A stretch of 64,000 bases of DNA from Flavobacterium sp. I-STPP5a (lineage in GTDB: Bacteria; Bacteroidota; Bacteroidia; Flavobacteriales; Flavobacteriaceae): contig NZ_VHLM01000019.1 in NCBI RefSeq assembly GCF_009764685.1, positions 124,001 through 188,000 of the forward strand, written 5' to 3'. Made by a program: the position numbers and the translations under genes. Shown piece after piece: positions 25,515 through 33,549 of the stretch (position 1 is its first letter; each line of letters starts with the position of its first letter). Under the pieces are notes generated by a model. That model made no database searches. It saw only the letters and a list, made by a program, of their open reading frames with translations, and was not told where the DNA came from.

Positions 25515-25769
25515 TTATAATTTTAGAATTAAATTTTTAATAAACTCTCTTCCTGTTCCTGACTTTAGATATTTTTCTCTTCTCATGGCTGCAGCTTTAG
25601 AAGAGAAAAATTCAACATGAATTACAGTCCAAGGTCTAAATTTCAAGGTATATCCTTTAGTGCCTAAAACGTTATGTGATTTGAAACGTTCTATGAGGTT
25701 AGATGTAAATCCTGTATAGTTTTTATTGAATTTTTCAGAATATAAAATGTAAACCACAAATTCATCCAT
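25515..25769 (-). CDS. GIY-YIG nuclease family protein, copy 1
   Basis: 84 residues forming a minimal GIY-YIG domain: VYILYSEKFNKNYTGFTSNL supplies the two strands (YIL and YTG in place of GIY and YIG), Arg in LIERFKSH is the catalytic arginine position, and the glutamate of RREKYLKSG is near residue 65. Proteins of this small UPF0213-like type are frequent in flavobacteria; activity is not established. The stop codon directly follows a tRNA-fMet-like stretch (GAGCCCGACGAG at 25503-25514). The paralogue at 26001 differs at only a few residues. Confidence 0.85.
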   Translation of the reverse strand: MDEFVVYILYSEKFNKNYTGFTSNLIERFKSHNVLGTKGYTLKFRPWTVIHVEFFSSKAAAMRREKYLKSGTGREFIKNLILKL

Positions 25770-26000
25770 GATAGAAAGTTTTTAAAAACAAAAAAAAGCC
25801 AGCTTTTTCTGAAGCTTTTATAGTAGTCTCGCACTGGTGGAGAGTCGAATCTGTGTCCGCCGTGGCGGATATGAGCCCTCCTAATTCGTGTCTACAATCT
25901 GAATAAGGCTTCATCAAAGCTAAGATAAACAAAAAAAGCTCCAGATTTCTCTGAAGCTTTTATAGTAGTCCGCCTTGGCGGATATGAGCCCGACGAGTTT

Positions 26001-26252
26001 TTATTTTAGAATTAAGTTTTTAATAAACTCCCTTCCAATTCCTGACTTTAAATATTTTTCTCTTTTCATGGCTTCAGCTTTAGAAGAGAAAAATTCAACA
26101 TGAATTACAGTCCAAGGTCTAAATTTCAAGGTGTGTCCTTTGGTGCCTAAAACGTTATGTGATTTGAAACGTTCTATGAGGTTAGATGTAAATCCTGTAT
26201 AGTTTTTATTGAATTTTTCAGAATATAAAATGTAAACCACAAATTCATCCAT
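26001..26252 (-). CDS. GIY-YIG nuclease family protein, copy 2
   Basis: 83 residues, almost identical to the copy at 25515-25769 (differences include Tyr to His at 40, Ala to Glu in the SSKA stretch and Arg to Lys before REKYL). The same catalytic arginine and glutamate positions are kept. Its stop codon lies three bases from GAGCCCGACGAG (25986-25997), the D-arm/anticodon-stem part of a tRNA-fMet-like remnant. Both copies being intact suggests recent duplication or continued selection. Confidence 0.85.
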   Translation of the reverse strand: MDEFVVYILYSEKFNKNYTGFTSNLIERFKSHNVLGTKGHTLKFRPWTVIHVEFFSSKAEAMKREKYLKSGIGREFIKNLILK

Positions 26253-26553
26253 GATGGAAAGTTTTTAAAAACAAAAAAAAGCCAGCTTTTTCTGAAGCTT
26301 TTATAGTAGTCTCGCACTGGTGGAGAGTCGAATCTGTGTCCGCCGTGGCGGATATGAGCCCTCCTAATTCGTGTCTACAATCTGAATAAGGCTTCATCAA
26401 AGCTAAGATAAACAAAAAAAGCTTCAGATCTCTCTGAAGCTTTCTAGTAGTCCGCCGTGGAAGAGACTCGAACCTGTGTCCGCCGCGGCGGATATGTGCC
26501 CTCCAAATTCGTTTCTACAATCTGAATCAAGCTTCATTAAAGCTAAGATGAAC

Positions 26554-26583
26554 AAAAAAAGCTCCAGATTTCTCTGAAGCTTT
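26554..26583 (-). terminator. Terminator downstream of the tRNA-fMet genes
   Basis: Read on the minus strand: AAGCTTCAGA, loop GAAA, TCTGGAGCTT, then seven T. It lies just after the 3-prime end of the tRNA at 26588-26660. Confidence 0.75.
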
Positions 26584-26587
26584 CTAG

Positions 26588-26660
26588 TAGCGGGAACAGG
26601 ACTCGAACCTGTGACCTTCGGGTTATGAGCCCGACGAGCTGCCTACTGCTCTATCCCGCG
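26588..26660 (-). tRNA. tRNA-fMet (CAT), initiator, copy 1
   Basis: 73 bases, minus strand, starting CGCGGGATAGAGCAG. All arms pair: acceptor CGCGGGA/TCCCGCT with an unpaired first position (C1 opposite T72), anticodon loop CTCATAA, T-arm ACAGG-TTCGAGT-CCTGT, discriminator A. The anticodon stem carries three consecutive G:C pairs (GGG/CCC) next to the loop, and the unpaired 1-72 position is present; both mark an initiator tRNA. CCA is not encoded. Confidence 0.93.
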
Positions 26661-26696
26661 ATGTGCGTTTGTACTTTCAATAAGATTACTTTTTTT

Positions 26697-26756
26697 GAAC
26701 TTGTGTCCGCCGTGGCGGATATGAGCCCGACGAGCTGCCTACTGCTCTATCCCGCG
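26697..26756 (-). pseudogene. Decayed tRNA-fMet copy between the intact genes
   Basis: The D-arm and acceptor 5-prime strand (plus strand GAGCTGCCTACTGCTCTATCCCGCG) are identical to the intact genes, but the segment that encodes the 3-prime anticodon stem and variable loop is replaced by TCCGCCGTGGCGGA and the T-arm is lost beyond GAACTTGTG. Confidence 0.75.
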
Positions 26757-26790
26757 ATGTGCGTTTTGTAATCTCAATAAGGCTACTTAG

Positions 26791-26863
26791 TAGCGGGAAC
26801 AGGACTCGAACCTGTGACCTTCGGGTTATGAGCCCGACGAGCTGCCTACTGCTCTATCCCGCG
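26791..26863 (-). tRNA. tRNA-fMet (CAT), initiator, copy 2
   Basis: Identical in sequence and length to the gene at 26588-26660, with the same initiator features. Flanking sequence on the left (TACTTAGTAG) differs slightly. Intact and decayed copies alternate, so at least four tRNA units once stood in tandem. Confidence 0.93.
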
Positions 26864-26885
26864 ATATATTTTTAATCAATGTTTC

Positions 26886-26947
26886 AGAACCTGTGTCCGC
26901 CGTGGCGGATATGAAACCCTACGAAAGCATTACTGCTCTATCCCGCG
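26886..26947 (-). pseudogene. Decayed tRNA-fMet copy nearest the promoter
   Basis: Plus strand: GAACCTGTG, palindrome TCCGCCGTGGCGGA, ATGAAACCCTACGAAAGCATTACTGCTCTATCCCGCG. The acceptor end survives; the anticodon arm and variable loop do not. It is the first unit downstream of the promoter. Confidence 0.7.
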
Positions 26948-26959
26948 TTGTTTCGGGTG

Positions 26960-26990
26960 CAAAGATACAATCAATTTCTGCATTTCACAA
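26960..26990 (-). promoter_or_regulatory. Promoter of the tRNA-fMet array
   Basis: On the minus strand TTG (26990-26988), 20 bases, then TATCTTTG (26967-26960), matching the Bacteroidota -33/-7 pair. It reads into the tRNA array. Confidence 0.65.
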
Positions 26991-27037
26991 CATTATTTTA
27001 AAAAAATGTTTTATTTCGTCTATTCACTTGATATGAC

Positions 27038-27045
27038 TACCTTTG
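27038..27045 (+). promoter_or_regulatory. -7 promoter element of era
   Basis: TACCTTTG fits TAnnTTTG and lies 20 bases before the era ATG. No convincing TTG is seen at -33. Confidence 0.5.
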
Positions 27046-27065
27046 TGACATAAATTTTACTACAA

Positions 27066-27947
27066 ATGTCACATAAAGCAGGTTTTGTAAATATCATAGG
27101 GAATCCAAATGTTGGTAAATCAACATTAATGAATGCCTTTGTTGGAGAGCGATTATCAATTATTACTTCAAAAGCACAAACAACTCGTCATAGAATTCTA
27201 GGTATTGTAAACGGTGAGGATTTTCAAATGATCTTATCGGATACGCCAGGAATCATTAAGCCAGCGTACGAAATGCAGGAATCGATGATGAACTTCGTGA
27301 AATCGGCTTTTGAAGATGCTGATGTGTTGATTTACATGGTCGAAATAGGGGAGCAGGAACTTAAGGATGAAGCGTTTTTTAATAAAATCATCCACTCGAA
27401 AATTCCAGTTTTGCTATTGCTTAATAAAATTGACAATTCGAACCAAGAACAATTAGAGCAACAAGTAGCTTTTTGGACAGAGAAAGTGCCGAATGCTGAA
27501 ATATATCCAATATCAGCATTGCAAAATTTTAATGTTCCTGAGGTTTTTCAAAGAATCATTACACTTTTGCCAGAGTCGCCAGCGTATTATCCAAAAGATC
27601 AGTTGACGGATAAGCCAGAACGTTTTTTTGTGAATGAAACCATTCGTGAAAAAATCTTGTTGAATTACAGCAAAGAGATTCCGTACGCAGTTGAAATTGT
27701 TACCGAAGAATTTTTTGAAGACGATAATATCATTCGCATTCGTTCTTTGATTATGGTGGAACGCGAAACTCAAAAAGGAATTGTGATTGGTCATAAAGGT
27801 GCCGCTTTAAAAAAGGTAGGAACTGAGGCGCGTGAAGATTTAGAGAAATTCTTTGGAAAACAAATTCACATTGAGCTTTACGTAAAAGTGAACAAAAACT
27901 GGAGAAGCAACGCGAATATGTTGAAGCGTTTTGGGTATAATCAGTAG
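27066..27947 (+). CDS. era: GTPase Era
   Basis: 293 residues. G1 is GNPNVGKST (12-20), the switch II motif is DTPGI, and the base-recognition motif is NKID. The C-terminal KH domain contains VIGHKGAALKKVG and binds the 3-prime end of 16S rRNA. Era assists 30S subunit assembly. Length is normal. The initiator ATG follows a -7 element closely. Directly after the TAG stop begins a run of GTGAGGAGTGA-type simple repeats. Confidence 0.97.
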   Translation: MSHKAGFVNIIGNPNVGKSTLMNAFVGERLSIITSKAQTTRHRILGIVNGEDFQMILSDTPGIIKPAYEMQESMMNFVKSAFEDADVLIYMVEIGEQELKDEAFFNKIIHSKIPVLLLLNKIDNSNQEQLEQQVAFWTEKVPNAEIYPISALQNFNVPEVFQRIITLLPESPAYYPKDQLTDKPERFFVNETIREKILLNYSKEIPYAVEIVTEEFFEDDNIIRIRSLIMVERETQKGIVIGHKGAALKKVGTEAREDLEKFFGKQIHIELYVKVNKNWRSNANMLKRFGYNQ

Positions 27948-28043
27948 TGAGGAGTGAATAGTGAGGAGTGAATAGTGAGGAGTGAGGAGTGAGAAGTGAA
28001 AAGTGAGAATTGAAAAGTGAGGAGTGAGAGGTGAGGAGTGAAT
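27947..28043. repeat. Degenerate GTGAGGAGTGA simple-sequence repeat
   Basis: About a dozen imperfect copies of GTGAGGA / GTGAGAA / GTGAAAA units follow the era stop codon. A related repeat in the opposite orientation lies after the M23 peptidase gene at about 37094-37141. Confidence 0.8.
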
Positions 28044-28125
28044 TGATTGTAATCTTTTAGTTTTCATTTAAATGCAATATTTAAAATCAGTACTGGAGTT
28101 AGTCTCTTGTACTGATTTTTTTTTT

Positions 28126-28275
28126 TTAGCCCAGAGCGAAAAGGAAACCCCGGAGCGAAAAAAGGATGCTGTTGCTGCGCGTGTAGAGCGACCAAAGGAA
28201 GCTCCTGCACGGGCTTTGCAACAGCTCCTTGAGGCGCGAGGAGTTGTATTGTAGCGCTGGAAAAGCTCCTAAAGA
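28126..28275. repeat. Repeat region with the GAGCGACC..GGAAGCTCC core
   Basis: GC-richer than its surroundings. It holds AGAGCGACCAAAGGAAGCTCC at 28187-28207, related in reverse orientation to the loop core of the long hairpins at about 38.28 and 47.95 kb. An open frame over this stretch (28072-28254) is not considered a gene. Confidence 0.5.
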
Positions 28276-28373
28276 TTTTAAAAGCGATAAAAATATTTTG
28301 ATAAAGGATGTATTTTTATTGCTTGTCAATAAATAACGTTATATTTGTGTTTTAATTTTAAATACTTTGTATC

Positions 28374-28922
28374 ATGTCTAGAAAAACCAATTTTGTTTTT
28401 AAAGTAGTGCAAGTGGTATCTTGGATTATTTTTGTGGGGCTTTGTATCCAGGCGGGTGGCTTTATTTTTAACACTGTTTTTACGTTACTGCTCAATCCTG
28501 CTGGGGCAAGTAAGTTTTGGACAGCAATTGATTTGGCAGCTTTGTATCACTTCAACAAGTCGCATTATGTGACTTTGACTGTTTTAATGTGTATTGTTGC
28601 GGTCTTGAAAGCGGTCTTGTTTTATACTATTGTACTTGTTTTTCACAGTAAGAAAATTGATTTAGCACAGCCTTTTAATAATTCTTTGAAAAAATTTATT
28701 GATTTGGTGGCTACTATTTCTTTCGGAATTGGGCTTTTTTCTTTGTGGGGAGCAGGCTTTACAAAGAATTTGATTGAGGGCGGACTACAAATGCCTAACA
28801 TTGCCGATTTAAGTTTTGGAGGTGGTGATGTGTGGTGGTTTACCAGTGTCATTTTATTGGTAATTGGGCAAATTATAAAAAAGGGAATCGAAATGCAGCA
28901 AGAAAACGAACTAACCATTTAA
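28374..28922 (+). CDS. DUF2975 membrane protein
   Basis: 182 residues with four membrane segments (about 10-30, 60-85, 105-125, 150-170). The pattern and the neighbouring small XRE gene are typical of DUF2975 proteins, whose function is unknown. The XRE regulator starts three bases after the stop, so the two are one operon and probably one functional unit. Confidence 0.8.
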   Translation: MSRKTNFVFKVVQVVSWIIFVGLCIQAGGFIFNTVFTLLLNPAGASKFWTAIDLAALYHFNKSHYVTLTVLMCIVAVLKAVLFYTIVLVFHSKKIDLAQPFNNSLKKFIDLVATISFGIGLFSLWGAGFTKNLIEGGLQMPNIADLSFGGGDVWWFTSVILLVIGQIIKKGIEMQQENELTI

Positions 28923-28925
28923 GTT

Positions 28926-29135
28926 ATGGCAATAATTGTAAACCTAGATGTGATGATGGCCAAGCGCAAGATGTCATTGAACGAGCTCTCGGAGAAGGTA
29001 GATTTGACCTTGTCTAATTTATCCATATTAAAAACAGGAAAGGCTAAGGCGGTTCGGTTTAGCACTTTGGAAGCTATTTGTAAAGCCTTAGATTGCCAGC
29101 CAGGCGATATTTTAGAATATTCGAAGAACGAATAA
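28926..29135 (+). CDS. XRE-family small transcriptional regulator (YozG-like)
   Basis: 69 residues made almost entirely of a helix-turn-helix: [41 protein letters not shown], ending with CQPGDILEY as in the YozG/Cro group. It follows the DUF2975 gene by three bases and probably regulates the pair. Confidence 0.88.
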   Translation: MAIIVNLDVMMAKRKMSLNELSEKVDLTLSNLSILKTGKAKAVRFSTLEAICKALDCQPGDILEYSKNE

Positions 29136-29221
29136 ATACAAAGGGTAGTGGTACGGTTGTGAGTTTTGTTTTGAAGATGAGGTGGTTAGGTTTTGCTAAT
29201 GTGGCTAATATTCGAAAAAAA

Positions 29222-29252
29222 TTGATAATCACGCTTTTAAACACTACCTTTG
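29222..29252 (+). promoter_or_regulatory. Promoter of der
   Basis: TTG at 29222-29224, 20 bases, TACCTTTG at 29245-29252, a good -33/-7 pair. It lies 53 bases before the ATG at 29306 and inside the longer open frame that begins at 29093, which argues against an upstream translation start. Confidence 0.65.
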
Positions 29253-29305
29253 CCACCCGAAACGGAAAAATAAGGTTTCGGAAAAACGAATTTTCAAATT
29301 ATATT

Positions 29306-30616
29306 ATGAATAACATTGTTGCGATAGTAGGAAGACCTAATGTAGGGAAATCGACCCTTTTTAATAGGCTGATACAAAGAAGAGAAGCTATTGTAGATTC
29401 AGTATCTGGGGTGACCCGCGATAGAAACTATGGTAAAAGCGAGTGGAACGGAAAAGAGTTTTCTGTAATTGATACTGGAGGATACATAAAAGGTTCTGAT
29501 GACGTGTTTGAGGGCGAGATCCGCAAGCAAGTAGAACTGGCTATTGATGAGGCCGATGTAATCATTTTTGTGGTTGATGTTGAGGAAGGCATTACGCCTA
29601 TGGATGATGTTGTGGCGCGCTTGTTGCGTAAAGTGACTAAGCCAGTTTTGCTAGCGGTAAACAAGGTAGACAACGCCATGCGTGAGAAAGATGCCTTAGA
29701 GTTTTACAATTTAGGTTTAGGTGAATACTATACGTTTGCCAGTATATCAGGTAGTGGAACAGGAGATTTATTGGATGCTTTAATTGATGCTTTCCCGGTA
29801 AAACCAGAACCTGTTCAAGAGGAAGTGGTATTGCCTCGTTTTGCAGTGGTTGGGCGACCAAATGCTGGTAAATCAAGTTTTATCAATGCCTTGATTGGTA
29901 AAGAACGTTTTATGGTTACGGACATTGCGGGTACTACGCGTGATGCTATTGATACGAAGTTTGACCGTTTTGGGTTTGAATTTAACTTAGTAGATACTGC
30001 GGGAATTCGTCGTAAGGCTAAGGTTAAGGAAGATTTAGAATTCTATTCGGTAATGCGTTCTGTGCGTGCTATTGAACACGCTGATATTTGTATCCTTGTA
30101 ATTGACGCCACACGTGGATTTGAAGGGCAAGACCAAAGTATTTTTTGGTTGGCCGAAAAAAACCGCAAAGGAGTTGTAATCTTAGTAAACAAATGGGATT
30201 TGGTTGAAAAAGATACCATGTCAACCCGCGATTACGAGGAGAAAATCAAGAAGGAATTAATGCCGTTTACGGATGTGCCAATTCTTTTTGTTTCGGCTTT
30301 GACCAAGCAGCGTTTGCTAAAAGCATTAGAAGCTACGGTAAAAGTATACGAAAACAGACAGCAGCGTATTGCGACATCTAAATTTAACGAATTCATGCTT
30401 AAGGTAATTGAGGCCTATCCGCCACCAGCTACCAAAGGGAAATATGTAAAAATTAAATATTGCATGCAGTTGCCTACACAAACGCCTCAGTTTGTATTTT
30501 TTGCCAACATGCCACAATATGTTAAGGAACCGTACAAACGTTACCTTGAAAATAAAATTAGAGAAAATTGGGATTTTTCAGGAGTGCCAATCGATATTTA
30601 TATTAGAGAGAAATAA
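29306..30616 (+). CDS. der: GTPase Der (EngA)
   Basis: 436 residues from [17 protein letters not shown]. Two tandem G domains: first [13 protein letters not shown] and NKVD; second [14 protein letters not shown] and NKWD. The C-terminal KH-like domain follows ([21 protein letters not shown]). Der acts in 50S ribosome assembly. An upstream extension of 71 residues exists in frame but it spans the promoter and has no family counterpart. A terminator follows. Confidence 0.96.
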   Translation: MNNIVAIVGRPNVGKSTLFNRLIQRREAIVDSVSGVTRDRNYGKSEWNGKEFSVIDTGGYIKGSDDVFEGEIRKQVELAIDEADVIIFVVDVEEGITPMDDVVARLLRKVTKPVLLAVNKVDNAMREKDALEFYNLGLGEYYTFASISGSGTGDLLDALIDAFPVKPEPVQEEVVLPRFAVVGRPNAGKSSFINALIGKERFMVTDIAGTTRDAIDTKFDRFGFEFNLVDTAGIRRKAKVKEDLEFYSVMRSVRAIEHADICILVIDATRGFEGQDQSIFWLAEKNRKGVVILVNKWDLVEKDTMSTRDYEEKIKKELMPFTDVPILFVSALTKQRLLKALEATVKVYENRQQRIATSKFNEFMLKVIEAYPPPATKGKYVKIKYCMQLPTQTPQFVFFANMPQYVKEPYKRYLENKIRENWDFSGVPIDIYIREK

Positions 30617-30621
30617 AATTA

Positions 30622-30652
30622 GAAAACCACTTTGTAACGAAGTGGTTTTTTT
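30622..30652 (+). terminator. Terminator of der
   Basis: AAAACCACTT (30623-30632) and AAGTGGTTTT (30640-30649) with a short loop, followed by T. Confidence 0.85.
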
Positions 30653-30667
30653 GTTATCACAGATGCC

Positions 30668-30700
30668 AAAAGCCTAAGATTTTATTCTTGGGCTTTTTTT
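30668..30700 (+). terminator. Second terminator-like hairpin after der
   Basis: AAAGCCTAAGA, loop TTTTAT, TCTTGGGCTTT with a long T-run. The rest of 30701-30909 is AT-rich leader of the next gene with no recognisable site. Confidence 0.7.
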
Positions 30701-30909
30701 TGTAGTATTTATTACTTACTAACAGATTTGTGAGTTATTTGAAGATTTCTACTGTTAAGAAAATTATTATGATTATTTTCGTAGAAATAAGAGCTATTAT
30801 AATGGTATGAAGCTATCTATATTTGGATAGACTGGATTTGTTTTATGGTAAGTATTTATTAGGTGATAGCTTAACAAACTGAAGAGAAATCAAAACCGAA
30901 ATTTATAAA

Positions 30910-31908
30910 ATGACCGTATTCGAAAAACTTAAAGAAGCACAAGAAAAAAGAAAAAAAGCTATTCCTTCTCAAGTTTTTTTTAATCATTTTTTTGCTGTAT
31001 CATATCATATTGAATGCAATACAGAACGTTTTGATTTGAAAAAAAATGCTTTTTTTAATGGTTTAAAATTGAGAAATGAAAATTTTGATTTGGATTCAAT
31101 TAGAAAATTATTGTGGAATTCGTGGAGCACAGAATATGCCTTTACATTAACAACTTTGGCGAATAATGAAGAATTTTATAAGTTTGCTTTGCATTGGAAC
31201 TTTCCACAAGCTTATTATTCAATTTATCTTTCATTAACTGCATTTCACGAAACTCAAGGATTAGCAAATGAACAACACGAAAAATCAATAAAAATATTTG
31301 GAAACTCTATAAAAGACGGACATTATCCAGAAGCGATAAGTTTCTTTAGTAAAGGGTTACACGAACAATATGAATATGTCGGAATTGAAACATTTAACGG
31401 TTTTCCAAAAGATTATTGTGGTTTAACGAGAATTCAATCATTAGATGAAGCTCAATTACAAATTGCATTGTTTCTCAAATCTACACGAAAAAAAATAGCC
31501 GAAAATAAAAGAGAGAAATTAAAAAACAATAAAGACAAAAAGTTTCTTAATGCAAAAGGTGAATTCAGAAAATCATTTTCAAAAAATCATTGGAATTTAA
31601 TCTATCAAACAATTCCCGAAACGACAATTTTGAACATAATGTATCGATTGAGAATAAAGGCAAATTATCACGATGTTGAAACTTTTATAAATGCAGATAT
31701 AGATTTCAAAACATTTCACGAATCTTTAAGTAGTATTATTTATTATTTAAATTTTGTTCACGAAGCTTATATTTGTAAAGTTTTAGGGAAAATAGACTAT
31801 GAAAAAATATTACATAGTTTTCCTGGTCATTTGAATAAAGAAACTGCTATGAAAAGATACTCTGAATTTGAAAAAATAATTGAAGTTAACAAAAAAGCTA
31901 TTAGCTAA
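30910..31908 (+). CDS. Uncharacterised helical protein, possibly HEPN-like
   Basis: 332 residues, no signal peptide or membrane helix, rich in Lys, Asn, Phe and Tyr. The N-terminal two thirds look all-helical. Near residue 245 the stretch MYRLRIKANYHDVETF contains R-x5-H, compatible with the RX4-6H motif of HEPN ribonuclease domains, followed by helices (SIIYYLNFVHEAYICKVL). This is suggestive only. The gene stands alone between two terminators and has a Lys/Asn-rich composition unlike the neighbouring housekeeping genes, as acquired defence-type genes often do. Confidence 0.6.
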   Translation: MTVFEKLKEAQEKRKKAIPSQVFFNHFFAVSYHIECNTERFDLKKNAFFNGLKLRNENFDLDSIRKLLWNSWSTEYAFTLTTLANNEEFYKFALHWNFPQAYYSIYLSLTAFHETQGLANEQHEKSIKIFGNSIKDGHYPEAISFFSKGLHEQYEYVGIETFNGFPKDYCGLTRIQSLDEAQLQIALFLKSTRKKIAENKREKLKNNKDKKFLNAKGEFRKSFSKNHWNLIYQTIPETTILNIMYRLRIKANYHDVETFINADIDFKTFHESLSSIIYYLNFVHEAYICKVLGKIDYEKILHSFPGHLNKETAMKRYSEFEKIIEVNKKAIS

Positions 31909-32030
31909 CACACGCGTCAAGTAATTTGGGTTTTAGGCTTAATTTGAAATTAGTTTTGTCTTTGGAGGATATGGCAAATCTATATAATGGGCTTAATTTA
32001 GTCATAAACCTGCTCTAGCACGAAAACCAT

Positions 32031-32058
32031 AATCCCGAACAAATTCGGGATTTTTTTT
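32031..32058 (+). terminator. Terminator after the uncharacterised gene
   Basis: AATCCCGAA and TTCGGGATT arms (32031-32039, 32044-32052) with a T-run on the plus strand. It reaches the stop codon of the convergent DUF2490 gene. Confidence 0.85.
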
Positions 32059-32806
32059 AGGATTTATTTTTCCAATTCAAACGATGAAAAACACTCAATC
32101 GGATAATATCACGATCAAAAAAGTAAACACCGCTAGGGCGTCTTTGATAGCTGTTGAGGTAGCCTAACTCATACGAAAAATGGTTGCTAGCTTGAAAATG
32201 TATCGCTGCGTAAATTCTGTTTTGGTCAAAGGTGTTTTTATGGGTTGATTTCCCAGCATTGAACATGATTTCATCAGAGAGAATGGCTTTTACTGCTTGG
32301 TCTTCTTTTTTCCAAAACGTATAATCTCCTTGCAGGCGGTATCTAAAACGCCATGAAAAAGTATTTCCTGGTAGTAATCCTGAGGAATTAGCATTGTGAA
32401 TAAAACGTTCCTCCACCTGAAAACGCTGATTGAGTACTAGTTTTTTGCCGCTGATTCTCCAAGTCAAGTCTTGTTGCCCGCGATATTCAGGAATTCTAAA
32501 GTCGGGATTGATTTCAGGTATTTGTGTAGTAACCGAAAAATGAGCTAAACCAGCACCTGTTTCCAGATGGCTGTTTATTCTGTAGCGTCCTTGCAGGCGC
32601 AACACATAGACATTTTGCTGAATGGGTTTTGTAAAAACTCTATTGTCAATTTCAGAATGCAAAGACCATTTTTCACTCAACAGCAATTGATTGTAATAGC
32701 GCGTCCAAACAATACTTTGGTGGTCTACTTTTTTTACGGTTTGTGCATTTGACGTAGCAGAGCAAATAAGGAGTAGCAGGAATAATTTTTTAAAGTCAAT
32801 CATCAA
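32057..32806 (-). CDS. DUF2490 outer-membrane beta-barrel-like protein
   Basis: 249 residues with signal peptide (FLLLLICSATSNAQ, about 1-21). The mature part has alternating hydrophobic/polar strands and many Arg, Phe, Tyr and Trp residues (RLQGRYRINSHLETGAGLAHF, FSWRFRYRLQGDYTF), typical of DUF2490, a family predicted to form a small outer-membrane barrel of unknown function. It ends in an aromatic-rich strand. Two adjacent ATG codons are possible starts. Confidence 0.82.
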   Translation of the reverse strand: MMIDFKKLFLLLLICSATSNAQTVKKVDHQSIVWTRYYNQLLLSEKWSLHSEIDNRVFTKPIQQNVYVLRLQGRYRINSHLETGAGLAHFSVTTQIPEINPDFRIPEYRGQQDLTWRISGKKLVLNQRFQVEERFIHNANSSGLLPGNTFSWRFRYRLQGDYTFWKKEDQAVKAILSDEIMFNAGKSTHKNTFDQNRIYAAIHFQASNHFSYELGYLNSYQRRPSGVYFFDRDIIRLSVFHRLNWKNKS

Positions 32807-32933
32807 AAAAATAAAGATAACAAGTGAGGAAATACAGGACCAATTCTCATGTTGCTGGAGTAATTGGAATAGCTATTAAAAATGCAAATATATATAAATT
32901 CTATAAAATTAGTCGAGTTTAAAAAATATTTTT

Positions 32934-33347
32934 TTAACGATGTATTAACGAAGCAATAGTAATGCCTTGCATGGCCTTTAAGGTCTCATCTCGAATAAGC
33001 ATTAAACCATGGCGCAGGCTGCATTCAGACTCTGTTTTACAATCTGAACAAGGCTCATAAAAATTTAAAGAGGCGCAAGGCAGTAAAGCGATTGCACCAT
33101 CAAAAAGCCGATGAATATCAGCTAGAGTGATGTCATTTCCTGATTTTAGAAGATAATAACCTCCAAATTTCCCTTGCTTGCTACCCACAAAATGACCCCG
33201 TTTTAGATCCAATAAAATCTGTTCCAAAAACTTTTTTGGAATAGAAGCTGCCTCAGCAATTTCAATTGTTTTAGAGATATGCTCTGCGTCCTGCTCGGCT
33301 AGATAGAGCAGTGCTTTAAGGGCATATTTGGTTTTTTGTGAAAGCAT
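32934..33347 (-). CDS. Rrf2-family transcriptional regulator
   Basis: 137 residues. The N-terminal winged helix is MLSQKTKYALKALLYLAEQ followed by EIAEAASIPKKFLEQILLDLKRGHFVGSKQGKFGGYYL. Four cysteines in PCASLNFYEPCSDCKTESEC (about 92-111) resemble the Fe-S ligand region of IscR/NsrR-type members, so redox or iron-sulfur sensing is possible. Its targets are unknown. A minus-strand TATCTTTA at about 33390 may be its -7 element. Confidence 0.9.
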   Translation of the reverse strand: MLSQKTKYALKALLYLAEQDAEHISKTIEIAEAASIPKKFLEQILLDLKRGHFVGSKQGKFGGYYLLKSGNDITLADIHRLFDGAIALLPCASLNFYEPCSDCKTESECSLRHGLMLIRDETLKAMQGITIASLIHR

Positions 33348-33486
33348 TTGGTATTCGTATTACGCTTTTTTTAGTGTTTAAAAACGAGGTTAAAGATACT
33401 TGTTTTTTTAAACGAATCAACTTAAACGATGAAGTTTATAGACCTTCAGGATTTTTGTTATTAATGAGATTGCTTACCGTTAAATT

Positions 33487-33527
33487 AAAAAAGGATAAAG
33501 AAGCCTGTAGCAGCTTTATCCTTTTTT
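33487..33527 (-). terminator. Terminator of the 33550-34551 gene
   Basis: AAAAAAGGATAAAG and CTTTATCCTTTTTT form a perfect 14-base stem; T-runs on both strands make it bidirectional. Confidence 0.85.
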
Positions 33528-33549
33528 GAGTTACAAGTACTTCATAAAT

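Larger units (their letters stand above)
25193..26445. repeat. Tandem units: GIY-YIG gene plus tRNA-like segment plus hairpins
   Basis: Three units follow each other. Each holds a GIY-YIG gene (first truncated), an upstream hairpin around AAAAAAAGCCAGCTTTTTC, a tRNA-like segment (CACTGGTGGAGAGTCGAA, CTGTG, GC-rich palindrome, ATGAGCCCTCC) and a second hairpin AAAAAAAGCTCCAGATTTC. The gene start moves by 510 bases from unit 1 to 2 and 483 from unit 2 to 3, with near-identical sequence, so they arose by recent tandem duplication. Confidence 0.75.

Noticed and set aside
25193..26600. Possible CRISPR array because of regularly repeated blocks
   Set aside because: Repeats are long, contain genes and tRNA fragments, and the spacing is about 500 bases; no cas gene is near.
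28072..28254. 60-codon open frame after era
   Set aside because: It runs through repeat sequence with hairpin character, has no family features, and has no ribosome-binding context better than chance.
29093..29305. 71-residue N-terminal extension of Der
   Set aside because: It overlaps the XRE gene end and the der promoter and has no counterpart in the family.
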